Positions 16,794-25,278 of a stretch of 64,000 nt of DNA are shown in pieces (position 1 is the stretch's first letter; each line of letters begins with the position of its first letter). The stretch lies in assembly GCA_902792685.1 (NCBI GenBank), contig CADBAP010000005.1, positions 30,848-94,847 of the forward strand. The letters are read 5' to 3'. The position numbers and the translations under genes were made by a program. Origin of the DNA: an uncultured Prevotellaceae bacterium (GTDB lineage Bacteria; Bacteroidota; Bacteroidia; Bacteroidales; Bacteroidaceae). The notes under the pieces are model-generated. The model was not told where the DNA came from. It saw nothing but the letters and a program-made list of their open reading frames with translations, and did no database searches.

Positions 16794-16802
16794 GCAAAGT
16801 AA
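16794..16802 (-). promoter_or_regulatory. -7 box of the aromatic operon
   Basis: TTACTTTGC on the minus strand, one change from TAnnTTTGC. Transcription would start at about 16788, directly before the first attenuator arm. Confidence 0.55.
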
Positions 16803-16960
16803 AAGTAATAGCCGTAAAAATATGCAAATGACTTACTCATTGTCTTTATTCATTTTGATTTCGCTGCAAAAGTATAACTTTCTGACGAATCCTCCAAACA
16901 TTTTGAAAGAAAAAGTTGCAGAAACCCGCAAATTTATCAAAATACTCCCTACTCCTTCAA

Positions 16961-16997
16961 TAGCCTCCCCCTTGAGGGAGAGGTTGGAGAGGGCTTA
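16961..16997. repeat. GC-rich palindrome after the lrp gene
   Basis: CCTCCCCCTTGAGGGAGAGG with a GGAGAGGGCT tail, overlapping the last bases of the Lrp-type gene. The remaining 16683-16960 holds only the leader and promoter of pheA. Confidence 0.75.
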
Positions 16998-17456
16998 TAT
17001 ATTGATCCCATAGGCCTGTTTGACCTCACTCATCACGAAGGTGCTCTCTATGGAACTGAGCTGGTCTATTTCACCTAATTTATATAATATAAACTCCTGA
17101 TACTGCTGCATACTTTCGGCACGTACCTTCAACAGATAGTCGTAGGCGCCAGAGGTGTTGTAGCATTCCGTCACCTCAGGCATACGCTTGATACGGCGTA
17201 CAAAAGCATCAGCAATCTCGTGGTTGATCTGCTTCAGCTTCACCTTCACAAAAACCAAAAGACCCTTACCCAGTTTCTCTGCATCGAGAATGGCTACATA
17301 TTTTTTGATGTAGCCTCGTTTCTCTAATCGTTTCTGTCGTTCAAACACGGGTGTAGGTGTCAGATGAACGGCATCAGCCAACTCCTTTGTGGTTAGTTTC
17401 GCATTCTTCTGCAGCGTTCTAAGTATCTGCAAATCAGTATCATCCAGTCTTTCCAT
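16995..17456 (-). CDS. Lrp/AsnC-family transcriptional regulator
   Basis: 153 residues. N-terminal winged helix (LDDTDLQILRTLQKNAKLTT, ELADAVHLTPTPVFERQKRL) and C-terminal RAM ligand/oligomer domain (GLLVFVKVKLKQINHEIADA, GAYDYLLKVRAESMQQYQEF). Members respond to amino acids and bind promoters of amino-acid genes. It diverges from the metY-like gene across 196 bases that contain two 15-base direct repeats, which suggests it controls that promoter and perhaps its own. It also sits just upstream of the pheA operon on the same strand. Target assignment is inferred. Confidence 0.92.
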   Translation of the reverse strand: MERLDDTDLQILRTLQKNAKLTTKELADAVHLTPTPVFERQKRLEKRGYIKKYVAILDAEKLGKGLLVFVKVKLKQINHEIADAFVRRIKRMPEVTECYNTSGAYDYLLKVRAESMQQYQEFILYKLGEIDQLSSIESTFVMSEVKQAYGINI

Positions 17457-17505
17457 ATCGTTTATCAGAATATTATTCTAAAACAGCTCTCCTTTTTAGC
17501 CATTC

Positions 17506-17550
17506 TTAGGCGTTTATTCTTTTCAAATTGCAAAATTAGGTGTTTATTCT
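17506..17550. promoter_or_regulatory. Two 15-base direct repeats, likely regulator sites
   Basis: TTAGGCGTTTATTCT (17506-17520) and TTAGGTGTTTATTCT (17536-17550) are spaced exactly 30 bases start to start, about three helical turns, upstream of the metY promoter. A GAATATTATTC dyad lies next to the lrp start at about 17468-17478. Confidence 0.65.
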
Positions 17551-17565
17551 GAATTACGCAAGAAA

Positions 17566-17599
17566 TTTGGAGGATATTTCTTTTTTACTGTACCTTTGC
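17566..17599 (+). promoter_or_regulatory. Promoter of the metY-like gene
   Basis: TTTG at 17566-17569, 21-base spacer, TACCTTTGC at 17591-17599. Leader of about 47 bases ending in AAAGGATAAGATT before the ATG; the same sequence precedes cysK. Confidence 0.85.
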
Positions 17600-17652
17600 A
17601 GTCGAATTCGAGATTCATATAATTAACATATAAAAATAGAAAGGATAAGATT

Positions 17653-18939
17653 ATGAGTAAGAATTATCACTTTGAGACGTTGCAACTCCATGTAGGCCAG
17701 GAACAGGCTGACCCCGCTACTGATGCCCGCGCAGTGCCCATCTATCAGACCACGAGCTATGTGTTTCACAATTCGCAACATGCTGCCGACCGTTTTGGTT
17801 TGCGCGATGCCGGTAACATCTATGGTCGTCTGACCAACTCTACCCAGGGCGTATTCGAGGATCGCGTGGCAGCCCTTGAGGGTGGTGTGGCCGGATTGGC
17901 TGTGGCCAGTGGTGCTGCTGCTATCACCTATGCGCTGCAGAACATTGTACAAAATGGCGACCATATCGTGGCTGCCGACAACCTCTATGGCGGTTCCTAC
18001 AACCTGATTACCCACACGCTGGCTACGCAGGGCATCACGAATACCATTCTGAATGTCAACGACCTCGAAGCTCTGGAGGCCGCTATCCAACCCAACACAA
18101 AAGTTATATACGCTGAGACTTTCGGCAATCCCAACTCTGATGTGCTTGACATCGAGGGCGTGGCTGCCATAGCCCACAAGTACGGCATTCCCTTCATCGT
18201 CGATAACACCTTCGGCACACCTTATTTAATCCGTCCGTTGGAGCACGGTGCAGATATCGTGGTACATTCGGCTACCAAGTTCCTCGGTGGTCACGGAACC
18301 TCTCTGGGTGGTGTCATCGTCGATGGTGGTAAGTTCGACTGGACGGCAAATCCCGACAAGTTCCCCACACTCGCCAAACCCGACCCCAGCTATCACGGCA
18401 TCGTGTTTGCCGACGCCGTTGGCGCTGCCGCTTACGTCACCCGCATCCGCGCCGTCTTGCTGCGTGATACTGGTGCAGCCATCTCTCCCTTCAACGCCTT
18501 CATCCTGTTGCAAGGTGTCGAGACCCTGAGTCTGCGTGTAGAGCGTCATGTGGAGAATGCCCTGAAGGTGGTCGACTTCCTGAGCAAGCACCCGAAAGTA
18601 GCAGCCGTACACCACCCCGCCCTTGAGAGTCATCACGACCACGCACTGTATCAGAAGTATTATCCCAACGGTGGCGGCTCTATCTTCACCTTCGAGGTAA
18701 AGGGCGGACAGGAAGAAGCCTGGAAGTTTATCGATGCCCTGCAGATCTTCTCGCTGTTGGCTAATGTGGCCGACGTGAAGAGTCTGGTCATCCACCCCTA
18801 CACCACTACCCACTCGCAGCTCTCGCCTGAGGAACTGGCTGAGCAGCACATCACACCTGCCACCATCCGCTTGAGCATCGGCACCGAGCATATCGACGAC
18901 ATCATCGACGATTTGGCACAGGCTCTCGATAAGATTTAA
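17653..18939 (+). CDS. metY: O-acetylhomoserine sulfhydrylase-type Cys/Met metabolism enzyme
   Basis: 428 residues, Cys/Met metabolism PLP family. IYQTTSYVFHNSQHAADRFG, NIYGRLTNSTQGVFEDRVAA, VVHSATKFLGGHGTSLGGVI (PLP lysine in SATK) and the long insertion SLGGVIVDGGKFDWTANPDK are typical of the O-acetylhomoserine/O-acetylserine sulfhydrylase branch, which makes homocysteine from O-acetylhomoserine and sulfide. A cystathionine synthase or lyase role is less likely at this length. It diverges from an Lrp regulator and is followed 18 bases later by a LuxR-type regulator. Confidence 0.9.
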   Translation: MSKNYHFETLQLHVGQEQADPATDARAVPIYQTTSYVFHNSQHAADRFGLRDAGNIYGRLTNSTQGVFEDRVAALEGGVAGLAVASGAAAITYALQNIVQNGDHIVAADNLYGGSYNLITHTLATQGITNTILNVNDLEALEAAIQPNTKVIYAETFGNPNSDVLDIEGVAAIAHKYGIPFIVDNTFGTPYLIRPLEHGADIVVHSATKFLGGHGTSLGGVIVDGGKFDWTANPDKFPTLAKPDPSYHGIVFADAVGAAAYVTRIRAVLLRDTGAAISPFNAFILLQGVETLSLRVERHVENALKVVDFLSKHPKVAAVHHPALESHHDHALYQKYYPNGGGSIFTFEVKGGQEEAWKFIDALQIFSLLANVADVKSLVIHPYTTTHSQLSPEELAEQHITPATIRLSIGTEHIDDIIDDLAQALDKI

Positions 18940-18957
18940 AACCACATATATCCAAAG

Positions 18958-19599
18958 ATGAGGAATTACATCATAGCCGACAATCAGGAGCTGACTCACT
19001 TCGCGCTGGAGAGCCTGCTTCGCAAGGATGACGAAAATATCGTCCATCACGCCTTCGACAGGGCGGGACTTGTAGCCTTGCTCAAGGAACACGAAAGTGC
19101 TATCGTACTGCTCGACTACACGCTGTTCGACTTCGCCGATGAGGACCAGCTCCTGATTATCGCTGAGCGTTTCTCATTATCGCAGTGGGTACTTATCAGC
19201 GAAGAACTGACCCCTCAGTTCATCCGTCGTATCATCTATTCATCCCATCAGTTCAGCATGGTATTCAAAGACGGACCGATGAGTGAGATACGTGAAACGA
19301 TGCAAGCTGTCAACCGCCATTCCCGCTACCTCAGTCAACGGGCGCTGGAATCCATCATCGCCCAACAGCAGGAAGAGGAAACGTCCAGCATCCTGACGCA
19401 GACGGAGAAAGAGATTGTAAAGGGCATCGCATTGGGGAAGACCACGAAGGAAATTGCCGCCGAACGCTTTTCGAGTATCCACACCGTCACCACCCACCGT
19501 AAGAACATTTTCCGCAAACTAGGTATCAACACAGCGCACGAAGCTGTGAAATACGCCCTTCGTGCAGGCTTGATAGATCCGAGTGAGTTCTATATTTAG
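18958..19599 (+). CDS. LuxR-type DNA-binding response regulator
   Basis: 213 residues. Residues 1-115 look like a receiver-type fold (IIADNQELTHFALESLL, AIVLLDYTLFDFADEDQ with Asp53 where the phosphate would go). Residues 145-205 form a LuxR/NarL helix-turn-helix (LTQTEKEIVKGIALGKTTKE, then an IHTVTTHRKNIFRKLGI helix). No kinase gene is adjacent, so it is an orphan. It shares the metY direction with an 18-base gap and is followed by the triple operator repeat at 19622-19681, making it one of two candidate regulators for those sites; the LytTR protein at 22133-23038 is the other. Confidence 0.9.
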   Translation: MRNYIIADNQELTHFALESLLRKDDENIVHHAFDRAGLVALLKEHESAIVLLDYTLFDFADEDQLLIIAERFSLSQWVLISEELTPQFIRRIIYSSHQFSMVFKDGPMSEIRETMQAVNRHSRYLSQRALESIIAQQQEEETSSILTQTEKEIVKGIALGKTTKEIAAERFSSIHTVTTHRKNIFRKLGINTAHEAVKYALRAGLIDPSEFYI

Positions 19600-19621
19600 A
19601 CCACTGCCTGATATCCTCTAC

Positions 19622-19702
19622 TCATTCATCACAAAACGTTGTCATTCGTCACAATAGCTTGTCATTCGTCACAAAACCGTGCAGAATATCCCAGATATTT
19701 GG
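19622..19702. promoter_or_regulatory. Three phased 20-bp operator repeats plus conserved block
   Basis: Three consecutive 20-base units each containing TCATTC(A/G)TCACAA start at 19622, 19642 and 19662 (two helical turns apart). The last runs into CAGAATATCCCAGATATTTG, whose end is the -33 box. The last unit plus this block (19661-19702) recurs at 25103-25144 and, inverted, at 26315-26356. Confidence 0.8.
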
Positions 19703-19731
19703 AAGCACGGTTTTTCTCTTTTTATCTTTGC
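19698..19731 (+). promoter_or_regulatory. Promoter of the outer-membrane protein gene
   Basis: TTTG at 19698-19701, 21 bases, TATCTTTGC at 19723-19731. Confidence 0.85.
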
Positions 19732-19774
19732 AGCGACAAAACAATTCGACGCAAATTTAAAAAGCAATACGATT

Positions 19775-22132
19775 ATGAAAACAATGAAATTCGCAGCACT
19801 GATGGCTGCAATGATGATGAGCATGATGAGTTTCGCCAAAGTACAAGATGTGGGCGGAAAGGTAATCGACGAGAACGGGGCACCGATGCCATTTGTGAAC
19901 GTGGTTCTGTTGTCGCTCCCCGACTCTACTTTTATTCAGGGTGCCACCACCAACGAACAGGGTGATTTCAATATCACGACCGATATCAACGAAGGTGTGT
20001 TGAAGGTGAGTTGTATCGGCTATGAGACCTTATATATTACAGCCGCCAACGGGTTGACCATCCAGATGAAGGAAGATGCTACGATGTTGGGCGAAGTAGT
20101 TGTCAAGAGTACGTTGCCCAAAACTTATGTGAAAGGTGATGCGATGCGTACCACCGTTGCCGGCACCATCCTGGAGAAAGCCGGTACCGCTTCCGACATG
20201 TTGGACAAGATACCGTCGCTCGAAGCCTCTGACGGCGGCGCTGTGAAAGTCTTGGGACGTGGCGATGCTGAGGTGTATATCAACGGTCGGCAGGTACGCG
20301 ACATGAACGAACTCACGCGCTTGCGTTCTGATCAGATTCAGCATGTGGAAGTCGTACAGAACCCCGGTGCTCGCTATGCCGCATCGACGAAGGCTGTTGT
20401 ACGCATCACGCTGAAGAAGGCTCAGGGCGAAGGCTTCAGTTTCCAGGACAACCTGCAGGGCATGTATCAGTATAACTACACCCTGCATAATAATCTCGAC
20501 CTGAACTACCGTACAGGCGGACTCGATATCACAGCTTCGTTCTGGGCAGGCCGCTTTGGTCATACGAAGATGCTGCAAGACAACCGTCTTTACTATTATG
20601 TAGGTCCCGACCGCATCGAGGGCATCACCTCTCAGGATGGCAGAAACATTTGGAAGGGATGGTCGCCACAGCTACAGATCAACTATATGGTCAACGAGAA
20701 CCATAGCTTTGGTGCGTTCTACAAATACGACCATCATCCCAGCACCGATTTCTACGACTGTTTTACGACCGACAATTACGAAAACGGTATCTACAAGGAA
20801 CATTCCGTAAGCGATATTACCCAGAGCGACCGTTTCCGCAAGCATATCTTCAATGTTTACTATAATGGCAAAGTGGGTAATCTGAGCATCGACCTGAACG
20901 TCGACGGACTGTTCGACAAAACCACAACTCCCGGCAAGACCGTTGAACAGACAACCGATGTGAGTGGAGCTGTCACAACCCGTTCTATCGAAAGCAACAC
21001 CGACAGCGGTAATAAATTCTGGGCAACGAAGCTGGTATTTGGCTATCCCGTCTTGAACGGTAATCTCTCTGTTGGCGGCGAATACTCCCACAACCACCGT
21101 ACAGATGCCTATACCTACAATGCTACGGCAGAGGTGCCGGTACAGGCTACCGATACCGAGATCAACGAGTCGTCTGCAGCTGCCTTTGTGGAGTATGGCC
21201 GTTCCTTCGGCAAGCTCTTTGCACAAGTGGGTTTGCGATATGAACACCTGAAAAACGACTACTATAACTTCGGACAACGCGAAGATGAAGTGTGTCGCAA
21301 TTACGGCGACTGGTTCCCGACAGCCGTTGTTTCAGCCCCGATCGGTAAAGTACAGCTCTCCCTCTCCTATCGTCGCGACATTCAACGTCCGAACTACAGT
21401 TCGCTGACCAGTTCCACCATCTATATCAACCGCTATACCTACCAGAGCGGCAACCCGTATCTGAAGCCCACCTACACCCATAGTATCGTCGTCAATGCCG
21501 CCTATAAATGGATGAATCTGACACTGAACTACGGTCGCATCAAGGATTCCGAGACGATGTCCACAGAACCCTTCCCTGGCTCTACCGACCCGTTGGTCAG
21601 TCTTGTGCGCCCCATCAACAGCGAAGAAGACTTCGACCAGCTGTCTGTTAGCTTCTCCGCCAATCCTGTCATTGGCTGCTGGCATCCTGCATGGTCTGCA
21701 TTCGCAGTCTTCCAGAATTACAAGACTCCTTGTGCCGACGGTTCCATCAAAACGCTCAGCCATCCTTATCTCAATCTGGTATGGAAGAACGATTTCGAAC
21801 TGCCCAAGAAATTCCGTTTGAGTGCCAACATCGTTTGGAGTTCCTGCGGCGACTACAACAACTTCCGAATCACCACCCATCGTTTCAACACCATTCTGGG
21901 TGTACAGCATGATGTCAACCTCCACCGGTTGGGAACGATGACATTCGACCTGCGTTGCATGGACATCTTCAACACCAGCAAGACCGAAGCCACCATCTTT
22001 GGCATTCGTGAGATTACGACTGCTAATCCTGCCCGTCGCACCTTCATGCTCAATATCACATGGAAGTTCAACGAGGCACGCAGCAAATATCGCGGTTCCG
22101 GTGCCGGCGAGAAGCAAAAGCAAAGAATGTAA
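19775..22132 (+). CDS. Outer-membrane beta-barrel receptor with CarboxypepD_reg-like domain
   Basis: 785 residues from the ATG at 19775, downstream of the -7 box. After the signal peptide (MKTMKFAALMAAMMMSMMSF) comes a CarboxypepD_reg-like domain (VGGKVIDENGAPMPFVNVVL, GYETLYI), then a plug-like region (AGTASDMLDKIPSLEASDGG, VYINGRQVRDMNELTRLRSD) and a long barrel rich in alternating aromatic strands. This is the TonB-receptor-like family often named OMP_b-brl_3, expected in the outer membrane. No SusD partner is adjacent, so a polysaccharide role is not indicated. The substrate is unknown. The gene ends directly against the convergent LytTR gene with no gap. Its promoter carries the 42-bp operator block. 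Confidence 0.9.
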   Translation: MKTMKFAALMAAMMMSMMSFAKVQDVGGKVIDENGAPMPFVNVVLLSLPDSTFIQGATTNEQGDFNITTDINEGVLKVSCIGYETLYITAANGLTIQMKEDATMLGEVVVKSTLPKTYVKGDAMRTTVAGTILEKAGTASDMLDKIPSLEASDGGAVKVLGRGDAEVYINGRQVRDMNELTRLRSDQIQHVEVVQNPGARYAASTKAVVRITLKKAQGEGFSFQDNLQGMYQYNYTLHNNLDLNYRTGGLDITASFWAGRFGHTKMLQDNRLYYYVGPDRIEGITSQDGRNIWKGWSPQLQINYMVNENHSFGAFYKYDHHPSTDFYDCFTTDNYENGIYKEHSVSDITQSDRFRKHIFNVYYNGKVGNLSIDLNVDGLFDKTTTPGKTVEQTTDVSGAVTTRSIESNTDSGNKFWATKLVFGYPVLNGNLSVGGEYSHNHRTDAYTYNATAEVPVQATDTEINESSAAAFVEYGRSFGKLFAQVGLRYEHLKNDYYNFGQREDEVCRNYGDWFPTAVVSAPIGKVQLSLSYRRDIQRPNYSSLTSSTIYINRYTYQSGNPYLKPTYTHSIVVNAAYKWMNLTLNYGRIKDSETMSTEPFPGSTDPLVSLVRPINSEEDFDQLSVSFSANPVIGCWHPAWSAFAVFQNYKTPCADGSIKTLSHPYLNLVWKNDFELPKKFRLSANIVWSSCGDYNNFRITTHRFNTILGVQHDVNLHRLGTMTFDLRCMDIFNTSKTEATIFGIREITTANPARRTFMLNITWKFNEARSKYRGSGAGEKQKQRM

Positions 22133-23038
22133 TTAGTAAAGGAGTTCCTTCAGTTTGTGGACATGGCTGCGCGAGACGGGAATGGCATCGTGACTGTGAC
22201 GCATGATGAGCTGCATGGCACGGGAATTAGAGGAAATCTGCTCCACCTGTCCGAGATTGATCATGAAGGCACGGTGACAACGCACAATCATAGCATAAGC
22301 CTGCAGCGCTTCTTCCATCTGTTTCATCGTCGCGCGTAGCATATTTGTCTGCAACTCTTCGTCGCGCTTGCTGACAACCTTCACATAATTACCAACAGCC
22401 TCTATATATAACAGGTCGGCAATTTGAAGGCTCACATGTTCGTTGGTGGTTCCCTCAAGGGTAATCTGCATATCCAGAAACTTGGAACCTGAATCCTGTA
22501 ACTCGGGACCTGAATTCTGCGACATGGAACCTGAAACCATTCCAGATGCTTGCAACTTCTTCAACTGCTCGTTTAGCAGTTTGGTCTCTTCAAGTTCTGC
22601 AGCCAGATAACGGCTACGGAACTTGAATCGCCAATAGAGTCCGATAGCAAAAGAGAGAAAGGCGATAATCGCCAATGTCTCCAGATAATTGCTCAACGAC
22701 AGCTTATTGCCTTCTACCAGCTCACTCATCGCGAAGTGACGATAAAGACAGATCAGCAACGACACCAATGGTGTGTTGATACATTGGAAACGGAGATTGC
22801 GGCTGATGATATAATTGACGCCACGATCGTAGGAACGAGGCATACGGATCAGGTATCGCAAAATGATTTCCGTCAGCATGCAACTGGACAAGCCCAATGC
22901 AAATATCGCCAGCAAATGAACATAAGCCTCCCATTGCCACACTTCGAGTCCGAAGGGCTTGAAAATAGCTATCGCCAGCACCATGAAGGCGGTGCTGATA
23001 AAGCGGATACTAATGGTTTCTTTATGACCTTTGTTCAT
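22133..23038 (-). CDS. Membrane-anchored LytTR-family regulator
   Basis: 301 residues from the ATG at 23038; the longer frame would start inside the promoter. About four hydrophobic helices (for example FISTAFMVLAIAIF, VHLLAIFALGLSSCMLTEII, INTPLVSLLICLY, LAIIAFLSFAIGLY) are followed by a coiled coil (AAELEETKLLNEQLKKLQAS) and a LytTR DNA-binding domain (about 190-301: DLLYIEAVGNYVKVVSK, IVRCHRAFMINLGQVEQISS). LytTR proteins bind direct repeats separated by about two turns, so it is a good candidate for the 20-bp repeats near 19622-19681. A GGAACCTGAAT-type stutter (22483-22537) encodes the Ser/Gly-rich linker ahead of the LytTR domain. Confidence 0.88.
   Translation of the reverse strand: MNKGHKETISIRFISTAFMVLAIAIFKPFGLEVWQWEAYVHLLAIFALGLSSCMLTEIILRYLIRMPRSYDRGVNYIISRNLRFQCINTPLVSLLICLYRHFAMSELVEGNKLSLSNYLETLAIIAFLSFAIGLYWRFKFRSRYLAAELEETKLLNEQLKKLQASGMVSGSMSQNSGPELQDSGSKFLDMQITLEGTTNEHVSLQIADLLYIEAVGNYVKVVSKRDEELQTNMLRATMKQMEEALQAYAMIVRCHRAFMINLGQVEQISSNSRAMQLIMRHSHDAIPVSRSHVHKLKELLY
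22483..22537. repeat. In-frame stutter in the LytTR gene linker
   Basis: Three imperfect copies of GGAACCTGAATCCTG-like 21-24 base units, translated as SGSMSQNSGPELQDSGSKF. Confidence 0.75.
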
Positions 23039-23045
23039 ACAGCGG

Positions 23046-23054
23046 GCAAAGATA
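23046..23054 (-). promoter_or_regulatory. -7 box of the LytTR gene, next to its ATG
   Basis: TATCTTTGC on the minus strand ends only seven bases before the ATG at 23038, so the message would have almost no leader. Confidence 0.75.
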
Positions 23055-23120
23055 CAATTAAGTGAGGACAATACAAAGAAAAAGTGCTTTTTTCTTTTAT
23101 CGTATCTTCAAGGCAAAGCC

Positions 23121-25013
23121 TCAAAGGTGCATATCTTTCAAAGCAGGATAGCCTTTGACTGCCATGAGTGAGTCCCACGCTGCAGGCAGATCGATGCGAA
23201 CAGTAGAGAAGCCACCTCCGGGCATAGTCTGTACCTTGTTACGTGAGGCATCACCTGTAATGAGGAATGCTGTGGCACCTTTCTTCATGGTGGGAACAGT
23301 AGTCATGGTTGTGGCCTGCGTATCATACCATGCAGGAGTGGATGTTTCCTTTCCACCCTCAGCCCTGATGATATGACTCAGATACTGATTGAACGAGTGT
23401 TCCCCGCCGTCTTTACGGCTGCCAGGATTAGCATAGTAGTTAGCCAATGCTCGTTCGTATGCCGGCCGTCGCGAGTTTTCTATTAAAGCATCCTCTAAAC
23501 TGCCAATGGTATGATAGCCTTCCTTCAGGATATTGGCAACTGGTTCAGTCATAAGGACAACGCGGTTGGTAAACTGCTTGCCGCTTCCCAAAGCAAACTG
23601 ACAGCGCTCAGCAATATCCCATGCTATGAGCAGCATCACCTTCTCGGCATCAGTAGTAGAGGGCGCCATGTTGTTGCCCCACATAAGAGCCGATGTGAGC
23701 GTAACAGTATTGTCGTTGATGTTGTAACCCAACTGTTCATTCCACGTCTGCCAACCTATACGATTGCAGGCCGTTTCGTCTTCCACAAGGCACCAAGGCT
23801 GTAAATAACCGAATGTACCCATGCGGTTTTGTCCTACGTAGTATCCTGCGAGGTTCTGAAGGGCTAACGACAAGAATCTGCTGAGTGCGGTATTAGCCTC
23901 GGCATTGATTTCACCCTGTCCGCTACTGATGCCCAGTTGTCGTGCCACAGGTCCGTTAAGCCATGAATAAGGTATCCAGGCGTGAGTACTACCCAGCGTT
24001 CGACGGAAGTCACCACCAGCCATCGCCTGCGTCATAGCAATGAGGATGGGCATATATTCTGGCTTACATCCTGCCATGCAGGCGTTCACTGCCACATGCC
24101 ACGTAGTCGTATTGCGGAAAGCTTGCGGCAGCACGGCGATGGTCTCGTTCCAGGCATGATCGGTATATTTCAGATAGGTTTGTACTTTCTCATAAGTAGG
24201 AGGGAAAAACGGAGTTCCGTCACTCCACCCCATACTGGTGAAATAAGCATATATTTCGTCCAACGTACCATGATAGACGTCATCGGTGATGCCACGAACA
24301 GTTTCTGATACCGCATATTCTTCTTTTGTGATAGGCTTGGTGAGAGCCTCCACTATCTGTGGCCACGTCACCTCACGGGTGTTCTGAATAAGCTGCTCCT
24401 CTGTGTGCGAAGCAAAAGCTCCAGGATAGACCGCAATACGAAGCACGGGAACACCATTATTGCGAGCAGTATAGCGTGCCTCCTCGTCAAAGCCTGGTGC
24501 CGTAACGATAACTGTTGGAATACCCAACCGCTCTGCCACAATACACGAACCTGTCTCCTTAGGCGTACAGATGCCACATCCGCTATTGCCGGCAATAACC
24601 GCATCCACCTTCAGGTCGATAAGGCGCTGGCGGAACTGTTCTGTCGACTGTCGCGTGATGCCTGGTGCAGGATAAGGTCCAGCAATAGGCAGTTCGTCAT
24701 ACATGATGACCTTTGCCGTAGGATAGTATTCCTTGATGAGCCGCTTCAGTTCCGGATGTGTGATGTTATACATAAAATCCTCACCAACGATAGCGATGGT
24801 TTTTCCATTGAGGGTATTCAGACGCGGAGCCATCTCGATGGGTTTTACTGTAGAAAAGCCAACAGGACTGACCACATTATACTTTACCGCACCCTTTGCA
24901 CTGGGAGCGCAAGATTCATCACACTGGAACCTGTCATCTTGAGCCTGCATATTTACTGAAAAGCCTGTAAAAGCAATTACCAGAAAAAGATTAATGATTG
25001 TTTGTTTCATCAT
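23121..25013 (-). CDS. Secreted UGSC-like protein with CGIC motif
   Basis: 630 residues. Signal peptide ending QAQ (about residue 25). Residues 68-230 form an alpha/beta domain with GKTIAIVGEDFMYN and AVIAGNSGCGICTPKETGSC; the CGIC at 146-149 sits where UGSC-family proteins carry Sec/Cys-Gly-Ser-Cys, suggesting a thiol redox or metal role. The remaining 400 residues (for example WHVAVNACMAGCKPEYMPIL) contain further Cys pairs, and I do not recognise a named domain. The protein begins with another Cys-rich stretch (RFQCDESCAPS). Family assignment is tentative and the reaction unknown. Expressed leftward from a region that also drives the LiaF-like gene rightward. Confidence 0.7.
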   Translation of the reverse strand: MMKQTIINLFLVIAFTGFSVNMQAQDDRFQCDESCAPSAKGAVKYNVVSPVGFSTVKPIEMAPRLNTLNGKTIAIVGEDFMYNITHPELKRLIKEYYPTAKVIMYDELPIAGPYPAPGITRQSTEQFRQRLIDLKVDAVIAGNSGCGICTPKETGSCIVAERLGIPTVIVTAPGFDEEARYTARNNGVPVLRIAVYPGAFASHTEEQLIQNTREVTWPQIVEALTKPITKEEYAVSETVRGITDDVYHGTLDEIYAYFTSMGWSDGTPFFPPTYEKVQTYLKYTDHAWNETIAVLPQAFRNTTTWHVAVNACMAGCKPEYMPILIAMTQAMAGGDFRRTLGSTHAWIPYSWLNGPVARQLGISSGQGEINAEANTALSRFLSLALQNLAGYYVGQNRMGTFGYLQPWCLVEDETACNRIGWQTWNEQLGYNINDNTVTLTSALMWGNNMAPSTTDAEKVMLLIAWDIAERCQFALGSGKQFTNRVVLMTEPVANILKEGYHTIGSLEDALIENSRRPAYERALANYYANPGSRKDGGEHSFNQYLSHIIRAEGGKETSTPAWYDTQATTMTTVPTMKKGATAFLITGDASRNKVQTMPGGGFSTVRIDLPAAWDSLMAVKGYPALKDMHL

Positions 25014-25027
25014 TTGTTGTTTGTTTT

Positions 25028-25047
25028 GGTCTATACTTTATTAGACC
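25028..25047. promoter_or_regulatory. Inverted repeat GGTCTA-N8-TAGACC upstream of the UGSC-like gene
   Basis: Six-base arms with an eight-base spacer fourteen bases from the start codon; either an operator or a leader hairpin. Confidence 0.45.
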
Positions 25048-25102
25048 CAAGAAAAGGCAAAAAGTAAAAAGCGAATTGATAGAGTATTTCTCCGTGTCTC
25101 AC

Positions 25103-25144
25103 GCCATTCGTCACAGAATCATGCAGAATATCCCAGAAATTTGG
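25103..25144. promoter_or_regulatory. Operator-like 42-bp block, copy 2
   Basis: CCATTCGTCACAGAATCATG followed by CAGAATATCCCAGAAATTTG. The closing TTTG (25140-25143) is the -33 box, 20 bases from TACCTTTGC at 25164-25172, which drives the LiaF-like gene. Confidence 0.8.
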
Positions 25145-25163
25145 AGACAAAATAGACATGGCG

Positions 25164-25172
25164 TACCTTTGC
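25164..25172 (+). promoter_or_regulatory. -7 box of the LiaF-like gene
   Basis: TACCTTTGC, with the TTTG of the operator block as its -33 element. Confidence 0.85.
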
Positions 25173-25187
25173 ACTCGATAAATCTCG

Positions 25188-25253
25188 TGCGAAACTCGGC
25201 GGCGCCTCAGCAAAGAGCAAGCTCTCTGCATTCAGCTTGCACGAGCATTGCAC
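25188..25253 (+). repeat. 66-bp leader element, copy A
   Basis: Starts TGCGAAACTCGGCGGCGCC and ends CACGAGCATTGCAC; 64 of 66 bases match 30982-31047. It lies wholly in the 5' untranslated region, 25 bases before the ATG. GCAAGCT/AGCTTGC and CTCGTGC/GCACGAG inverted pairs allow a nested hairpin. TTGCACT occurs on both sides (25169-25175 and 25248-25254). Confidence 0.85.
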
Positions 25254-25278
25254 TGCCAAACAGTAAAAAAGTAAAGTT

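Noticed and set aside
25028-25253. Insertion sequence between the UGSC-like and LiaF-like genes
   Set aside because: The repeated DNA is only 66 bases, non-coding and in a leader; no transposase frame exists.
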